A stretch of 64,000 bases of DNA. Source: Candidatus Obscuribacterales bacterium (lineage in GTDB: Bacteria > Cyanobacteriota > Vampirovibrionia > Obscuribacterales > Obscuribacteraceae). A program made the translations under genes and the position numbers. The stretch lies in contig JAIETZ010000002.1 in assembly GCA_019744775.1 (NCBI GenBank), positions 372,001-436,000 of the forward strand, given 5' to 3'. Below are positions 1-7,601 of the stretch, in pieces. Below the pieces are notes generated by a model, which searched no databases, was not told the DNA's origin, and saw nothing but the letters and a program-made list of their open reading frames with translations. The first letter of the stretch is position 1. Each line of letters opens with the position of its first letter.

Positions 1-15
1 AGCAGCAATTAAGTA

Positions 16-140
16 ACGAAGCGGAACAAGCGTTGCGATGAGCAATGTGCATTGTAGCGTACTGCGGCTGCCGGATGGCAAGCAAGGAGACAACCCTGTG
101 AGTTGTCGGGGCAACCGCAAAAAAGGAAATCGGAGCGTTT
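16..140 (+). repeat. Dispersed leader element, copy 1
   Basis: Purine-rich non-coding leader in front of the first crotonase gene. It shares ordered blocks with two other leaders in this window (11664-11767, and the minus strand of 15804-15930). The blocks are ACGAAGC (16-22), a small TTGC/GCAA hairpin (33-45), TGCCGG then GGCAAGC (69-83), and the terminal box CGGAGCGTT (131-139). A second hairpin, GACAAC/GTTGTC, lies near 90-108. The GGAG of the box (132-135) can also act as the Shine-Dalgarno for the ATG at 145. Homology between copies was judged by eye and function is unknown. Confidence 0.45.
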
Positions 141-144
141 ACAT

Positions 145-1101
145 ATGATAAACACAGCAGCAATTCTGGCAGGTATGCCGGTTGAGTCATTCAAGTTCCA
201 GCGCATAATCTATGAGAAAAAAGGTTATGTGGCAACGATCACCATAAACAGACCGAATGTATTGAACTGCTTCGATATGGTTACTCTTATCGAAATGGGA
301 CAGGCAATTCAAGATGCAAGTTTCGATGACAACATAGCAGTAGTTGTGTTTACCGGAGCCGGTGAACGTGCGTTCTGCACGGGCGCTGATCTGGATGAGC
401 AAGAAAGCTTCCTCAAGAAGCCAAACAACTACTACAAGTGGATGTACACGTTTATCGAAATGCACGATCGCTTGCGCAACATCGGCAAGCCGACAATTGC
501 TCGCTTGAACGGCATTGTTGCCGGCGGTGGTAATGAGCTTAATATGGCTTGCGACTTAGCAATAGCTGCCGAGCACGTGAATATCCGCCAAGTGGGTGCG
601 GCCCGCGGTAGCGTCGCTGCCGGTGGGGCTACACAGTTCCTTCCGCTCCTAATAGGAGATCGTCGAGCAAGACAGATGCTTCTTACTTGCGAGCCGATTG
701 ATGCGGAAACAGCTCTTGACTGGGGCTTGATTAACGAAGTGGTACCGCAGTCTCAACTGGATTCCGCTGTTGCGAAATTGGCTGAAAAACTCTACAACAA
801 GCTGCCTGAGTGTACGCGCTACACCAAACAGCAACTAAACTTCTGGCGTGATTTGTCCTGGAGCACAACAATTGGTCATGCCCGCGATTGGTTGAGCCTG
901 CATGCCGGCTCTTACGAAGTTGGACAAGGCTTGTCTGCCTTTGGCAACAAAGAAGAAATGCCCTATCCCAAAATTCGCTGCAAAGCCGCAGGCGATCAAC
1001 AAATGTTTTCCGCAAGCACAGAGCTAACCAATTGCCCGAGCTGCAAAGCCGAGCAGCCAACAACATTTAAGTTCTGCGGACAGTGCGGATCTAAATTCTA
1101 A
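145..1101 (+). CDS. Enoyl-CoA hydratase/isomerase family protein with C-terminal zinc ribbon
   Basis: Crotonase-fold protein of about 318 residues, first of three tandem paralogues. The N-terminal two thirds carry the CoA-binding fold, with the FTGAGERAFCTGADL segment and the oxyanion-hole region GIVAGGGNELNMACD. The first catalytic glutamate of hydratases (in GGGNELN) is present. The second position lies in RQVGAARG and has no Glu, so hydration may be lost and another CoA-ester reaction is possible. The last 25 residues form a CPSC-x10-CGQC zinc ribbon, which is not part of ordinary crotonases. I chose ATG 145 because GGAG lies 9 nt upstream; an in-frame TTG at 103 is less likely. It is probably co-transcribed with the next two genes. 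Confidence 0.85.
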   Translation: MINTAAILAGMPVESFKFQRIIYEKKGYVATITINRPNVLNCFDMVTLIEMGQAIQDASFDDNIAVVVFTGAGERAFCTGADLDEQESFLKKPNNYYKWMYTFIEMHDRLRNIGKPTIARLNGIVAGGGNELNMACDLAIAAEHVNIRQVGAARGSVAAGGATQFLPLLIGDRRARQMLLTCEPIDAETALDWGLINEVVPQSQLDSAVAKLAEKLYNKLPECTRYTKQQLNFWRDLSWSTTIGHARDWLSLHAGSYEVGQGLSAFGNKEEMPYPKIRCKAAGDQQMFSASTELTNCPSCKAEQPTTFKFCGQCGSKF

Positions 1102-1111
1102 GGAGAACGTA

Positions 1112-1894
1112 ATGATGACCATGACCTACAAAACAATTTTGACGGAAGTCGAAGGCAATATCGCCATCATTCGCCTGAATCGTCCAAAAGCATTGAATGC
1201 GCTTTCCCACGAACTAATGGGTGAGCTTGTCGAAGCCCTGACTCAATTTGATCGAGATGACAATGTCCGCTGCATCATTTTGACAGGCAGCGACAGAGCA
1301 TTTGCCGCCGGCGCCGACATCAAAGAGATGGCCGATGAAACTACAGTGAGCATCATGCTCAAGGATCAATTCGCCACCTGGGACCGCGTGCGTTTCACCA
1401 AGAAACCAATTATTGCTGCCGTTGCCGGTTATGCCTTGGGCGGCGGCTGCGAGTTGGCGATGACTTGCGACATCATCATTGCTGCTGAGTCGGCTCAATT
1501 TGGACAGCCGGAAATAAACATCGGTGTCATACCAGGAGCCGGCGGTACACAGCGCCTCACAAGAGCAGTAGGCAAATACAAAGCCATGGAAATGATCCTT
1601 ACAGGTAGACCAATTACAGCAAGCGAAGCTCTGCAAATTGGTCTTGTTAATAAGGTAGTGACCAGCGAACTGTTACTTGACGAAGCAAAAGCCCTTGCAC
1701 AAGAAATTGCGAAGAAATCCCCGATTGCAGTACGCTTAGCCAAAGAAGCCATCCTCAAGGTATTCGATACATCAATTACCGAAGGTCTGGAATTCGAACG
1801 CAAGAACTTCTACATGCTCTTCTCTTCAGAAGATCAAAAAGAAGGGATGCAAGCATTCATTGAAAAACGTGCAGCCGCTTTTACCGGCCGCTAA
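1112..1894 (+). CDS. Enoyl-CoA hydratase (crotonase)
   Basis: Protein of 260 residues, the usual length of a bacterial enoyl-CoA hydratase, which adds water to trans-2-enoyl-CoA in fatty-acid or amino-acid breakdown. Both catalytic glutamates are visible: Glu114 in GGGCELAMTCD and Glu134 in GQPEINIGVIPGAGG. The substrate-pocket motif FAAGADIKEM (residues 64-73) is also typical. It starts 10 nt after the upstream crotonase stop behind AGGAGA. It is the most conventional of the three paralogues and is likely the true short-chain hydratase. A thiolase lies at 9670-10866, but no acyl-CoA or 3-hydroxyacyl-CoA dehydrogenase is in the window. Confidence 0.93.
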   Translation: MMTMTYKTILTEVEGNIAIIRLNRPKALNALSHELMGELVEALTQFDRDDNVRCIILTGSDRAFAAGADIKEMADETTVSIMLKDQFATWDRVRFTKKPIIAAVAGYALGGGCELAMTCDIIIAAESAQFGQPEINIGVIPGAGGTQRLTRAVGKYKAMEMILTGRPITASEALQIGLVNKVVTSELLLDEAKALAQEIAKKSPIAVRLAKEAILKVFDTSITEGLEFERKNFYMLFSSEDQKEGMQAFIEKRAAAFTGR

Positions 1895-1912
1895 CCAAGG
1901 AGAATTGTAAAA

Positions 1913-2710
1913 ATGTCCGACGAAAACATTTTGCTCGTAGAAAGAAAAGACGGTGTAGCAACTATCACCTTGAATCGTCCAGATAAACTCAATTCCTTCA
2001 ACGACGAATTGACATTCAAATTGCAAGATGCGTTGAAGGAAGTGGAAAGAGATGATGCTATTCGCAGCATCATTATTACGGGAGCCGGCCGTGGTTTTTG
2101 CGCCGGACAAGACTTGCAAAATCGCAACTTCGGAGAAGGACAAGGTAAGCGCGCATCCTTGGGTGACTCTATACGCCGCCGCTACAACCCGATCGTCTTG
2201 AAGTTACGCCGCATGGAAAAACCGATCATCGCCGCAGTGAATGGAGTAGCAGCAGGCGCAGGGATGAGTTTGGCTTTAGCTTGCGATTTCCGCGTCGTTG
2301 CCGATAACGCTTCCTTCATCCAATCTTTCACCAAGGTTGGCCTTATACCGGATTCAGGATCGACGTTCGTTCTGCCGCGAATGATCGGCACCACAAAAGC
2401 ACTTGAGCTTATGTATTCAGCTGAAAAACTAGATGCTCAGACAGCTTTCAACCTGGGCCTCATAAATAAACTTGTAAGTCCCGATACAGTTATTGCTGAA
2501 GCCCTGGAGTTTGCGCTCAAATTGGCTAAAGGTCCCAGCAAGGCCTTCGGGCTGACCAAGCGGGCCATCAACAAAGCAATTTTCCCTGACCTGGAAGAGC
2601 TTTTGGAGTATGAGGCACAATTACAAGAAGTTGCCGGACGTAGCGACGATTTTGAGGAAGGCGTGAAAGCCTTTATTGAGAAACGCCCGCCTGTTTATTC
2701 AGGCAAATAA
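1913..2710 (+). CDS. Enoyl-CoA hydratase/isomerase, PaaG-like
   Basis: Crotonase-fold protein of 265 residues and last gene of the trio, with AAGGAG upstream. The first hydratase glutamate is replaced (GAGMSLALACD). The second region reads SFTKVGLIPDSGSTFVLPR, the pattern of PaaG-type 1,2-epoxyphenylacetyl-CoA isomerases and related delta-isomerases, in which the aspartate of IPDSG is the key acid. It is therefore more likely an isomerase than a hydratase. No other phenylacetate-degradation genes (paaABCDE, paaZ, paaK) are nearby, so the real substrate is unclear. A hairpin terminator follows. Confidence 0.85.
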   Translation: MSDENILLVERKDGVATITLNRPDKLNSFNDELTFKLQDALKEVERDDAIRSIIITGAGRGFCAGQDLQNRNFGEGQGKRASLGDSIRRRYNPIVLKLRRMEKPIIAAVNGVAAGAGMSLALACDFRVVADNASFIQSFTKVGLIPDSGSTFVLPRMIGTTKALELMYSAEKLDAQTAFNLGLINKLVSPDTVIAEALEFALKLAKGPSKAFGLTKRAINKAIFPDLEELLEYEAQLQEVAGRSDDFEEGVKAFIEKRPPVYSGK

Positions 2711-2737
2711 ACACTATCTCTGAGAATTTCATTATCT

Positions 2738-2784
2738 GAAAACCTGCTCAGATAGCGGGTTTTCCCGTTATTTTGTTTTTCCTT
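2738..2784 (+). terminator. Rho-independent terminator after the crotonase operon
   Basis: GAAAACCTGC (2738-2747) pairs with GCGGGTTTTC (2755-2764) around a 7-nt loop with a single wobble pair. A T-rich tract (TTATTTTGTTTTT) follows. It lies 28 bp past the third crotonase stop and separates this operon from the TPR/Tad-like genes. Confidence 0.75.
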
Positions 2785-2840
2785 CCGGGCAGGTACAAAA
2801 TGACAAGATGAACGCCTAATGCCCAAGGTCGTTGAAAGCC

Positions 2841-3425
2841 ATGAAAAACTCTCTCGCAGCTGCATGCGCAGCCCTCGCGCTTGCAATACAATTTACACAA
2901 GTTTCCGTCGCCTCGAACATCAAAAATTCTGGCATATTGGTGTCCCAAGGCTATTCCCAACTTACGCACGGAGCGCCAACTAGCGCCTGCAAAACCTTTA
3001 TACAGGTTTTACAGGTAGAACCAAATAACATGACGGCCAGGCGCTATCTGGCGCATGCCTTGACCCAGTGTGGACAGTATCAACAGGCTATTGTCCAATT
3101 TCAACAACTAGCAAAATGTGTGTCCCTCGAAGCAGTGGATTTATCACAATTAGCCACTGCTTACCTACAACTCGGAAATCATCAGTTAGCTTTGAACTGC
3201 TACAGCCAAGCCCTCAAGCTCAGCCCCTCGTTTGGTCCAGCCTTGGTCGGTTTGATAAAGACCCACCTAGCTCTATCCGACAAAATACAAGCACGCGCAA
3301 TTTGTCAAACCGCTATCACACAAGCAAGTGATAGAGTCTCAAAAGAACAAATCCGCCAACTGCTAGAGCAAACAAATGAAAAGGACAAGGAAGCGCAAGT
3401 TCAAGGTGAAACTGAGCCCGGATAG
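2841..3425 (+). CDS. Exported TPR protein (possible TadD-like role)
   Basis: Protein of 194 residues with an N-terminal signal peptide (MKNSLAAACAALALAIQ through a VSVAS-type cleavage region). About three to four TPR units follow, with phrases such as TARRYLAHALTQCGQYQQAI and LATAYLQLGNHQLALNCYSQALKLSPS. The tail is charged. ATG 2841 gives a clean signal peptide; the in-frame TTG at 2832 adds only three residues. It sits immediately before three TadE/TadG-like genes. Tad loci usually carry the TPR protein TadD beside tadE/F/G, so a pilus- or secretion-assembly scaffold role is reasonable, but no lipobox is visible. Confidence 0.7.
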   Translation: MKNSLAAACAALALAIQFTQVSVASNIKNSGILVSQGYSQLTHGAPTSACKTFIQVLQVEPNNMTARRYLAHALTQCGQYQQAIVQFQQLAKCVSLEAVDLSQLATAYLQLGNHQLALNCYSQALKLSPSFGPALVGLIKTHLALSDKIQARAICQTAITQASDRVSKEQIRQLLEQTNEKDKEAQVQGETEPG

Positions 3426-3440
3426 TCGCTCACTTCATAA

Positions 3441-3459
3441 GGGCCCATTGTATGCGTCC
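3441..3459 (+). repeat. Degenerate copy of the stop-codon palindrome
   Basis: GGGCCCATTGTATGCGTCC is a diverged relative of GGGCGCATTGCATGCGCCC found at 13273, 45838 and (inverted) 49158. Stem pairing is weakened by substitutions. It starts 16 bp after the TPR stop codon and contains the ATG at 3452, which argues against using that ATG as the start of the next gene. Confidence 0.5.
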
Positions 3460-3475
3460 TTTCACAGGTTTCACC

Positions 3476-4012
3476 ATGAAGGCAAGAAATACTAGTAGAA
3501 AAATGCGCGGCAGCTATATTGCCGATTTCGGACCCGCACTATTTATCCTGGTCATAAGTGTTTTCTTTCCACTGACCAATATGGTGTCCATGAGTCTACG
3601 TACAGCTCTGGTCAATAATGCCGTACAGCAAACAGCAGCTGCGGCATCTCGCTGCAAAACATTCGCGAATTCTGTTGGTTCAACAGATCTATCCTCACAA
3701 GCGCTTGCATCCTCGACCTTTAGTTCACTCGCCTCGAAGATTGGCGGATTTTCCTCAACTAATGTGCAAACTTCAATCATCATTACCAACATTGCCAGCG
3801 GCACATCAACTGTACAAACCACAAAGTTGGCAGCACCAGCAGACACAAATGTAAACGTCTATGCCATTCGAGTAACAGCAACGGGAACAGTCAATCCTCT
3901 AGTCTCCTGCGATGCCGGCAAATTCGGCAATATTCCTGGACTAACTACACCATTTACCATTACCAGCACTGCCAGCAGCTACTCCGAATGCACCCAAGGA
4001 CTTAATCAATAG
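3476..4012 (+). CDS. TadE-like pseudopilin/membrane protein
   Basis: Protein of about 178 residues. A short basic N-terminus is followed by one hydrophobic helix (GPALFILVISVFFPLTNMVS) and an extracytoplasmic Ala/Ser/Thr-rich domain. The layout of helix, then MSLRTALVNNAVQQTAAAASR, resembles TadE/TadF minor pseudopilins, in which the residues just after the helix form a polar helix. The ATG at 3452 falls inside a dispersed repeat, so 3476 is preferred; neither has a strong ribosome binding site. It lies 16 bp before the TadG-like gene. The family call is from layout only. Confidence 0.6.
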   Translation: MKARNTSRKMRGSYIADFGPALFILVISVFFPLTNMVSMSLRTALVNNAVQQTAAAASRCKTFANSVGSTDLSSQALASSTFSSLASKIGGFSSTNVQTSIIITNIASGTSTVQTTKLAAPADTNVNVYAIRVTATGTVNPLVSCDAGKFGNIPGLTTPFTITSTASSYSECTQGLNQ

Positions 4013-4028
4013 GACGGAGGTCACGAAA

Positions 4029-5777
4029 ATGAGTACTACAAATAGATCTCGCCGCACCAGAGGACAGTCGATCATGTCCCTGGGCGTGGTGCTCATCATT
4101 GTTGCTGTAGTTGTGCTTGGGCTACTCTCCGTCGAGGTAAATAGACTTGTCTTAGCGAAGCAACAACTTCAATCGGCAGCGGATGCAGCAGCTCTTGCCG
4201 GAGCGGCAACTCTTGCCAGTTCAGACAATCTCGACCCTATGGATGCGCAGGATCAAGCCTCCAGTACCGCCCTAAACACGTTTCAAAAAAATCAGGTGCT
4301 CGGGCGTTCACTTTCAACTGCCACAATTGGAGGAGGTGGCGGCTCCGATTACATCGACATCAATTTCCTTGATCCCCACAACAACAACGCAATTGTTGCT
4401 CCTGGCGACCCAAAAGGAAAGGTAGTCCAAGTTACTGCCAATATGGCCTTTCGTCCCCTATTTGCCTTTTTAGGTACTTATAGCTATCCGCTGGCAGCAA
4501 TTTCCAACGGTGGTGTTCCCAATTTAGATGTGGTTCTCTGCTTTGATGTTTCAGGCTCAATTGACGACCAAACGCCGGTGACATTCATTCGCCGGCGTTG
4601 GTCAAACAACAAAATTGTCTACGATATTCCTTCCACCCGATCCGGTTCACCAGTACAACCTCAAGCCAAAGGTCCACTCTATGACATCATCGGTCCGCCG
4701 GCAACCGGAACTCGCTCCAATGGTGTTTACCCACAGCACTTATCGCTGACAAACCAATCTGATGTGCGCTGGCCGCTGGTATTTAGTGAACAATCAGGCG
4801 TCACAGGTTCAGCAGTTGGACTTAGAGGCACCCCTAATGTCGGCAAACCACCAGGCAATTGCCCACCAGGAACAGCCGGCATTGGCAATCAATACACTTA
4901 TACGGATGTCGTTGTTAACATTGACGGCAAAAACACATTCGGCGGGTTGGACATTGATGGATACAATTTTCCAGACGTGGCAACTCTTGTGGAGGCATCG
5001 CGCGGCAATTTAGAAAACAATACAAATTACGTCAACTCAAAAGCCAACACCTCGCTACCTAACATCCAGCCTAAAGCAGGCTATCAAGCAAAATATTTCG
5101 AAATGGCGGCTAAGGAACTTCACCCGCTAGTTGATGCTCAAGAAGCAGCTGCGGATTTCTTCACCATCATGAACACGAATACTGATGGTCACTTTGGTCT
5201 CGTAGCATTTGCAGATGCGGCCGGCAGCAGCGCAACAAGTACGCAAAGTCTCTACAATGTAGATTCAAACTACACCACGGCAGGTACAGGCAATTTTGCT
5301 ACTCCGCAAATTGTTCTTGATCCCACAGCAACCAATACTAATTATGATTCTGTTATTGAAGTTCTTCCCAATACTAGAGCCACCACAGGCACTAATATTG
5401 GCGATGCGCTTGATGAAGCAGTAACACAAATTAAAAATCGCAGCAGAGCCGGATCTAAAAAGGCAATTGTGCTCTTTACTGATGGACAACCAACAGTCGG
5501 ACAGCCACTCTCTTCCGACCCTTGGACCAATGCTCGTAAGGCTGCACAAAACGCCAATGCTCAAGGCATCCCTGTATACACAATTGGACTTGCCCAAAAC
5601 TCAGAGATTATTCCCGGTGAAGTAGCCATTCTTAACGATACCAATTCCAGCTCATCCAACGGCGGGATAGCCGCAATTGCCGGTAATGGTGGCAAATTCT
5701 TCTTGGTCACCAAGACCTCTGATCTGCGCAAAACATTTGAGAATATTGCTCGCCAACTAGTGCAATTGGTCAAGTAG
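4029..5777 (+). CDS. TadG-like protein with von Willebrand factor A domain
   Basis: Protein of 582 residues. Residues 12-60 form a TadE/TadG-like N-terminus: a membrane helix, then a VEVNRLVLAKQQLQSAADAAALAGA helix. A vWA domain starts near residue 167, with the metal-site motif DVSGS (173-177). It resumes near residue 355 (ELHPLVDAQEAAADFF, GHFGLVAFAD) and ends with TNIGDALDEAV, AIVLFTDGQPT and PVYTIGL. A stretch of about 180 residues separates the MIDAS motif from the rest of the vWA fold, which is unusually long. AGGACGGAGG precedes the ATG. It likely projects from the cell surface as an adhesive or pilus-associated protein. No Tad ATPase or secretin is in the window. Confidence 0.82.
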   Translation: MSTTNRSRRTRGQSIMSLGVVLIIVAVVVLGLLSVEVNRLVLAKQQLQSAADAAALAGAATLASSDNLDPMDAQDQASSTALNTFQKNQVLGRSLSTATIGGGGGSDYIDINFLDPHNNNAIVAPGDPKGKVVQVTANMAFRPLFAFLGTYSYPLAAISNGGVPNLDVVLCFDVSGSIDDQTPVTFIRRRWSNNKIVYDIPSTRSGSPVQPQAKGPLYDIIGPPATGTRSNGVYPQHLSLTNQSDVRWPLVFSEQSGVTGSAVGLRGTPNVGKPPGNCPPGTAGIGNQYTYTDVVVNIDGKNTFGGLDIDGYNFPDVATLVEASRGNLENNTNYVNSKANTSLPNIQPKAGYQAKYFEMAAKELHPLVDAQEAAADFFTIMNTNTDGHFGLVAFADAAGSSATSTQSLYNVDSNYTTAGTGNFATPQIVLDPTATNTNYDSVIEVLPNTRATTGTNIGDALDEAVTQIKNRSRAGSKKAIVLFTDGQPTVGQPLSSDPWTNARKAAQNANAQGIPVYTIGLAQNSEIIPGEVAILNDTNSSSSNGGIAAIAGNGGKFFLVTKTSDLRKTFENIARQLVQLVK

Positions 5778-5802
5778 ATTGAACTGAGAGGCACTAAGCA
5801 AA

Positions 5803-6285
5803 ATGTTAGTTCGCAAAACACTCAGCAGGCAAACGAAGATAAGATCCGCGCACGGCTCTAATCTTGCAGAATTAGGGGCGATCATAACCATAATGACCAT
5901 GGTCGTCCTTTTCTGCATAAATGCCGCCGTTGTTCTGATGGCCGGCAATATTAACGACAGAGCTTGCCGCGATGCAGCGCGCGCCGCCGCCCAAGCAAGC
6001 ACGCAGACATCCGCCCAGGCGCAAGCGCAAGCAGCATTGAAATCATATACATCTTCCAATAGCTTCGTGGGTAGCCCGACATTATTATCAAGCGACTTTG
6101 TCTATCAGGATTTTGCGGGTAATCCGCCGCCGGACACTTCGCCATTTGTTTCGGTGACGACTACTCTGACCGCCAAAATCCCAGCACCAGCCTTCTGGGG
6201 AATGACTTTTGGCTCCTCAGGCAATATAGACATGAAGCAGACTTACTCTTTCCCCATAGTCAAGACGCAGCTCTATTTGAACTAA
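5803..6285 (+). CDS. TadE-like pseudopilin/membrane protein
   Basis: Protein of 160 residues with a basic N-terminus and one helix (LGAIITIMTMVVLFCINAAVVLM). An Ala/Gln-rich helical segment (DAARAAAQASTQTSAQAQAQAALK) and a beta-rich C-terminal half follow. The conserved glutamate of TadE-type pseudopilins may be the E in NLAELGAI. It follows the vWA/TadG gene by 25 bp and is the third pseudopilin-like gene in this row. Its stop overlaps the stop of the convergent TPR gene by 4 bp, so the two transcription units meet tail to tail. Confidence 0.6.
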   Translation: MLVRKTLSRQTKIRSAHGSNLAELGAIITIMTMVVLFCINAAVVLMAGNINDRACRDAARAAAQASTQTSAQAQAQAALKSYTSSNSFVGSPTLLSSDFVYQDFAGNPPPDTSPFVSVTTTLTAKIPAPAFWGMTFGSSGNIDMKQTYSFPIVKTQLYLN

Positions 6286-7319
6286 AACCCAGACCCTGTA
6301 GGCATCTCTTGCTCGTTGGGCATACTAATTTGTCCCTGTCCTTGCCCCTGGTTATAACTCTGTTGCGGTTCAGGCACGCGTATTTGTTGCTGCAACGCCA
6401 AAAGCTTATCTTTCGCCTTGGGCAGTTCCTTGTCATCCGGCAAAGCCAATCTGATGTAAGCACTGTATTCATTTATTGCAGAAGATATGTGGCTTTCCAA
6501 CTCAAATAATTTCGCTAAGTTCAAATGTGCCTGCGCGGAATTTGGATTTACTGCCAGTGCTTTCTTCCAACACTCCATTGCGCCTTGATGATTTCCTTTG
6601 GAAACATCAGCAATACCAAGATTGATTAACACTTCTTCCAAATTTAGTCCGTGCGCGCGCAACTCGCCTTCACGCTCCAGCATCCTGTTGTACTGAACAG
6701 CAGCTCCGCTCCAATTATGCTGCCGCATATACAGCCAGGTAAGCGCCATCCAGGCATCCATATAAGTCCAAGGTTGATCCCCAAGCGCATGAATATAATT
6801 GGACGTTGCTGAATCTAAATAGTTCTGCTTTTCCATCAACTGCCCATAAAGAAAGAAAACTCTTGCGTTTGGCCCTTCAAGATCGCTAAGAGCCATTGCT
6901 AGTTCTCTGTCGGCCTCGTTGTAGCGCTCATTACGAATGAGAACTTCCCCTAATTCCGCATGCGCTTCACCGCAAGGTCCCATCGTTTGTTCAATACATT
7001 TTTTATAGGCTTCAATAGCCTTCATATCCATTTTCTTTTTCTTGTAGCACTGACCGAGCTGAAAATAGGCTTTTGGATTGTAGTTGTTGCGAGCAAAATA
7101 AATAGCCTGTAAAAAGGCGTCTATGGCGCCGTCATAATCACCTATCTTCATAGCTTGCTCACCTGCCATAAAGTTTGCCTGCGAAGGCTCAACCGTGTTT
7201 TTGCCTTTCGGTTGATCAAGTTTGAATTTGGCACTTGCTTCCGGAATGCCGAAAATGCCGCCGGCAAAAACAACTGTGCAAAATATTGTGGTGAAAATCT
7301 TGACGCGGCCGCTACTCAA
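6282..7319 (-). CDS. Exported TPR-repeat protein
   Basis: Protein of about 345 residues with a signal peptide (KIFTTIFCTVVFAGGIFG, then EASA). TPR units run from about residue 50 to 310: DYDGAIDAFLQAIYFARNN, NPKAYFQLGQCYKKKKMDM and HQGAMECWKKALAVNPNSAQ. The C-terminus is Gln/Gly-rich (NQGQGQGQIS). The start is uncertain: TTG 7319 sits 3 nt from the stop of the upstream membrane-protein gene and suggests translational coupling; TTG 7349 would extend it by ten residues. Its partner is unknown. Confidence 0.7.
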   Translation of the reverse strand: MSSGRVKIFTTIFCTVVFAGGIFGIPEASAKFKLDQPKGKNTVEPSQANFMAGEQAMKIGDYDGAIDAFLQAIYFARNNYNPKAYFQLGQCYKKKKMDMKAIEAYKKCIEQTMGPCGEAHAELGEVLIRNERYNEADRELAMALSDLEGPNARVFFLYGQLMEKQNYLDSATSNYIHALGDQPWTYMDAWMALTWLYMRQHNWSGAAVQYNRMLEREGELRAHGLNLEEVLINLGIADVSKGNHQGAMECWKKALAVNPNSAQAHLNLAKLFELESHISSAINEYSAYIRLALPDDKELPKAKDKLLALQQQIRVPEPQQSYNQGQGQGQISMPNEQEMPTGSGF

Positions 7320-7563
7320 TTTTGTTAGCCTCAACTTCAATCTGCACAAAACCCATCAAATAAAGCAAGGTAGCCACAGCTAAATAGAGCAGTCCTGCTT
7401 GCCAAACATCTATATGCGGCAAACTGGAGACATTTGTAACAACAACGTTCCAAGTCCATGTGATAAACGCTATCGGCAAGACTACAACCAAGCCAAAAAC
7501 GCCCATTATCAAAATGGTAAATAATATTGCAGCGGCTAAAGGGTGGAATTGATAGACTTTCAT
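7312..7563 (-). CDS. Small two-helix membrane protein
   Basis: Protein of about 83 residues with two hydrophobic segments (PLAAAILFTILIMGVFGLVVVLPIAFI and LLYLAVATLLYLMGFVQIEVEA). A short extracytoplasmic loop lies between them and the tail is acidic. I recognise no family. ATG 7563 is favoured over ATG 7569 because the GAGG upstream is then 9 nt away. The gene overlaps the downstream TPR gene and lies 40 bp downstream of ligA, so it is probably co-transcribed with both. Confidence 0.6.
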   Translation of the reverse strand: MKVYQFHPLAAAILFTILIMGVFGLVVVLPIAFITWTWNVVVTNVSSLPHIDVWQAGLLYLAVATLLYLMGFVQIEVEANKIE

Positions 7564-7601
7564 AAGCATTTGCCTCAGGCTTCGGGCGTCAGCTTGGGCT
7601 C

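Noticed and set aside
103-144. TTG start at 103 for the first crotonase
   Set aside because: It lies within the leader element; ATG 145 has a well-placed GGAG.
3452-3475. ATG 3452 as start of the TadE-like gene
   Set aside because: This ATG belongs to a degenerate copy of the dispersed palindrome.
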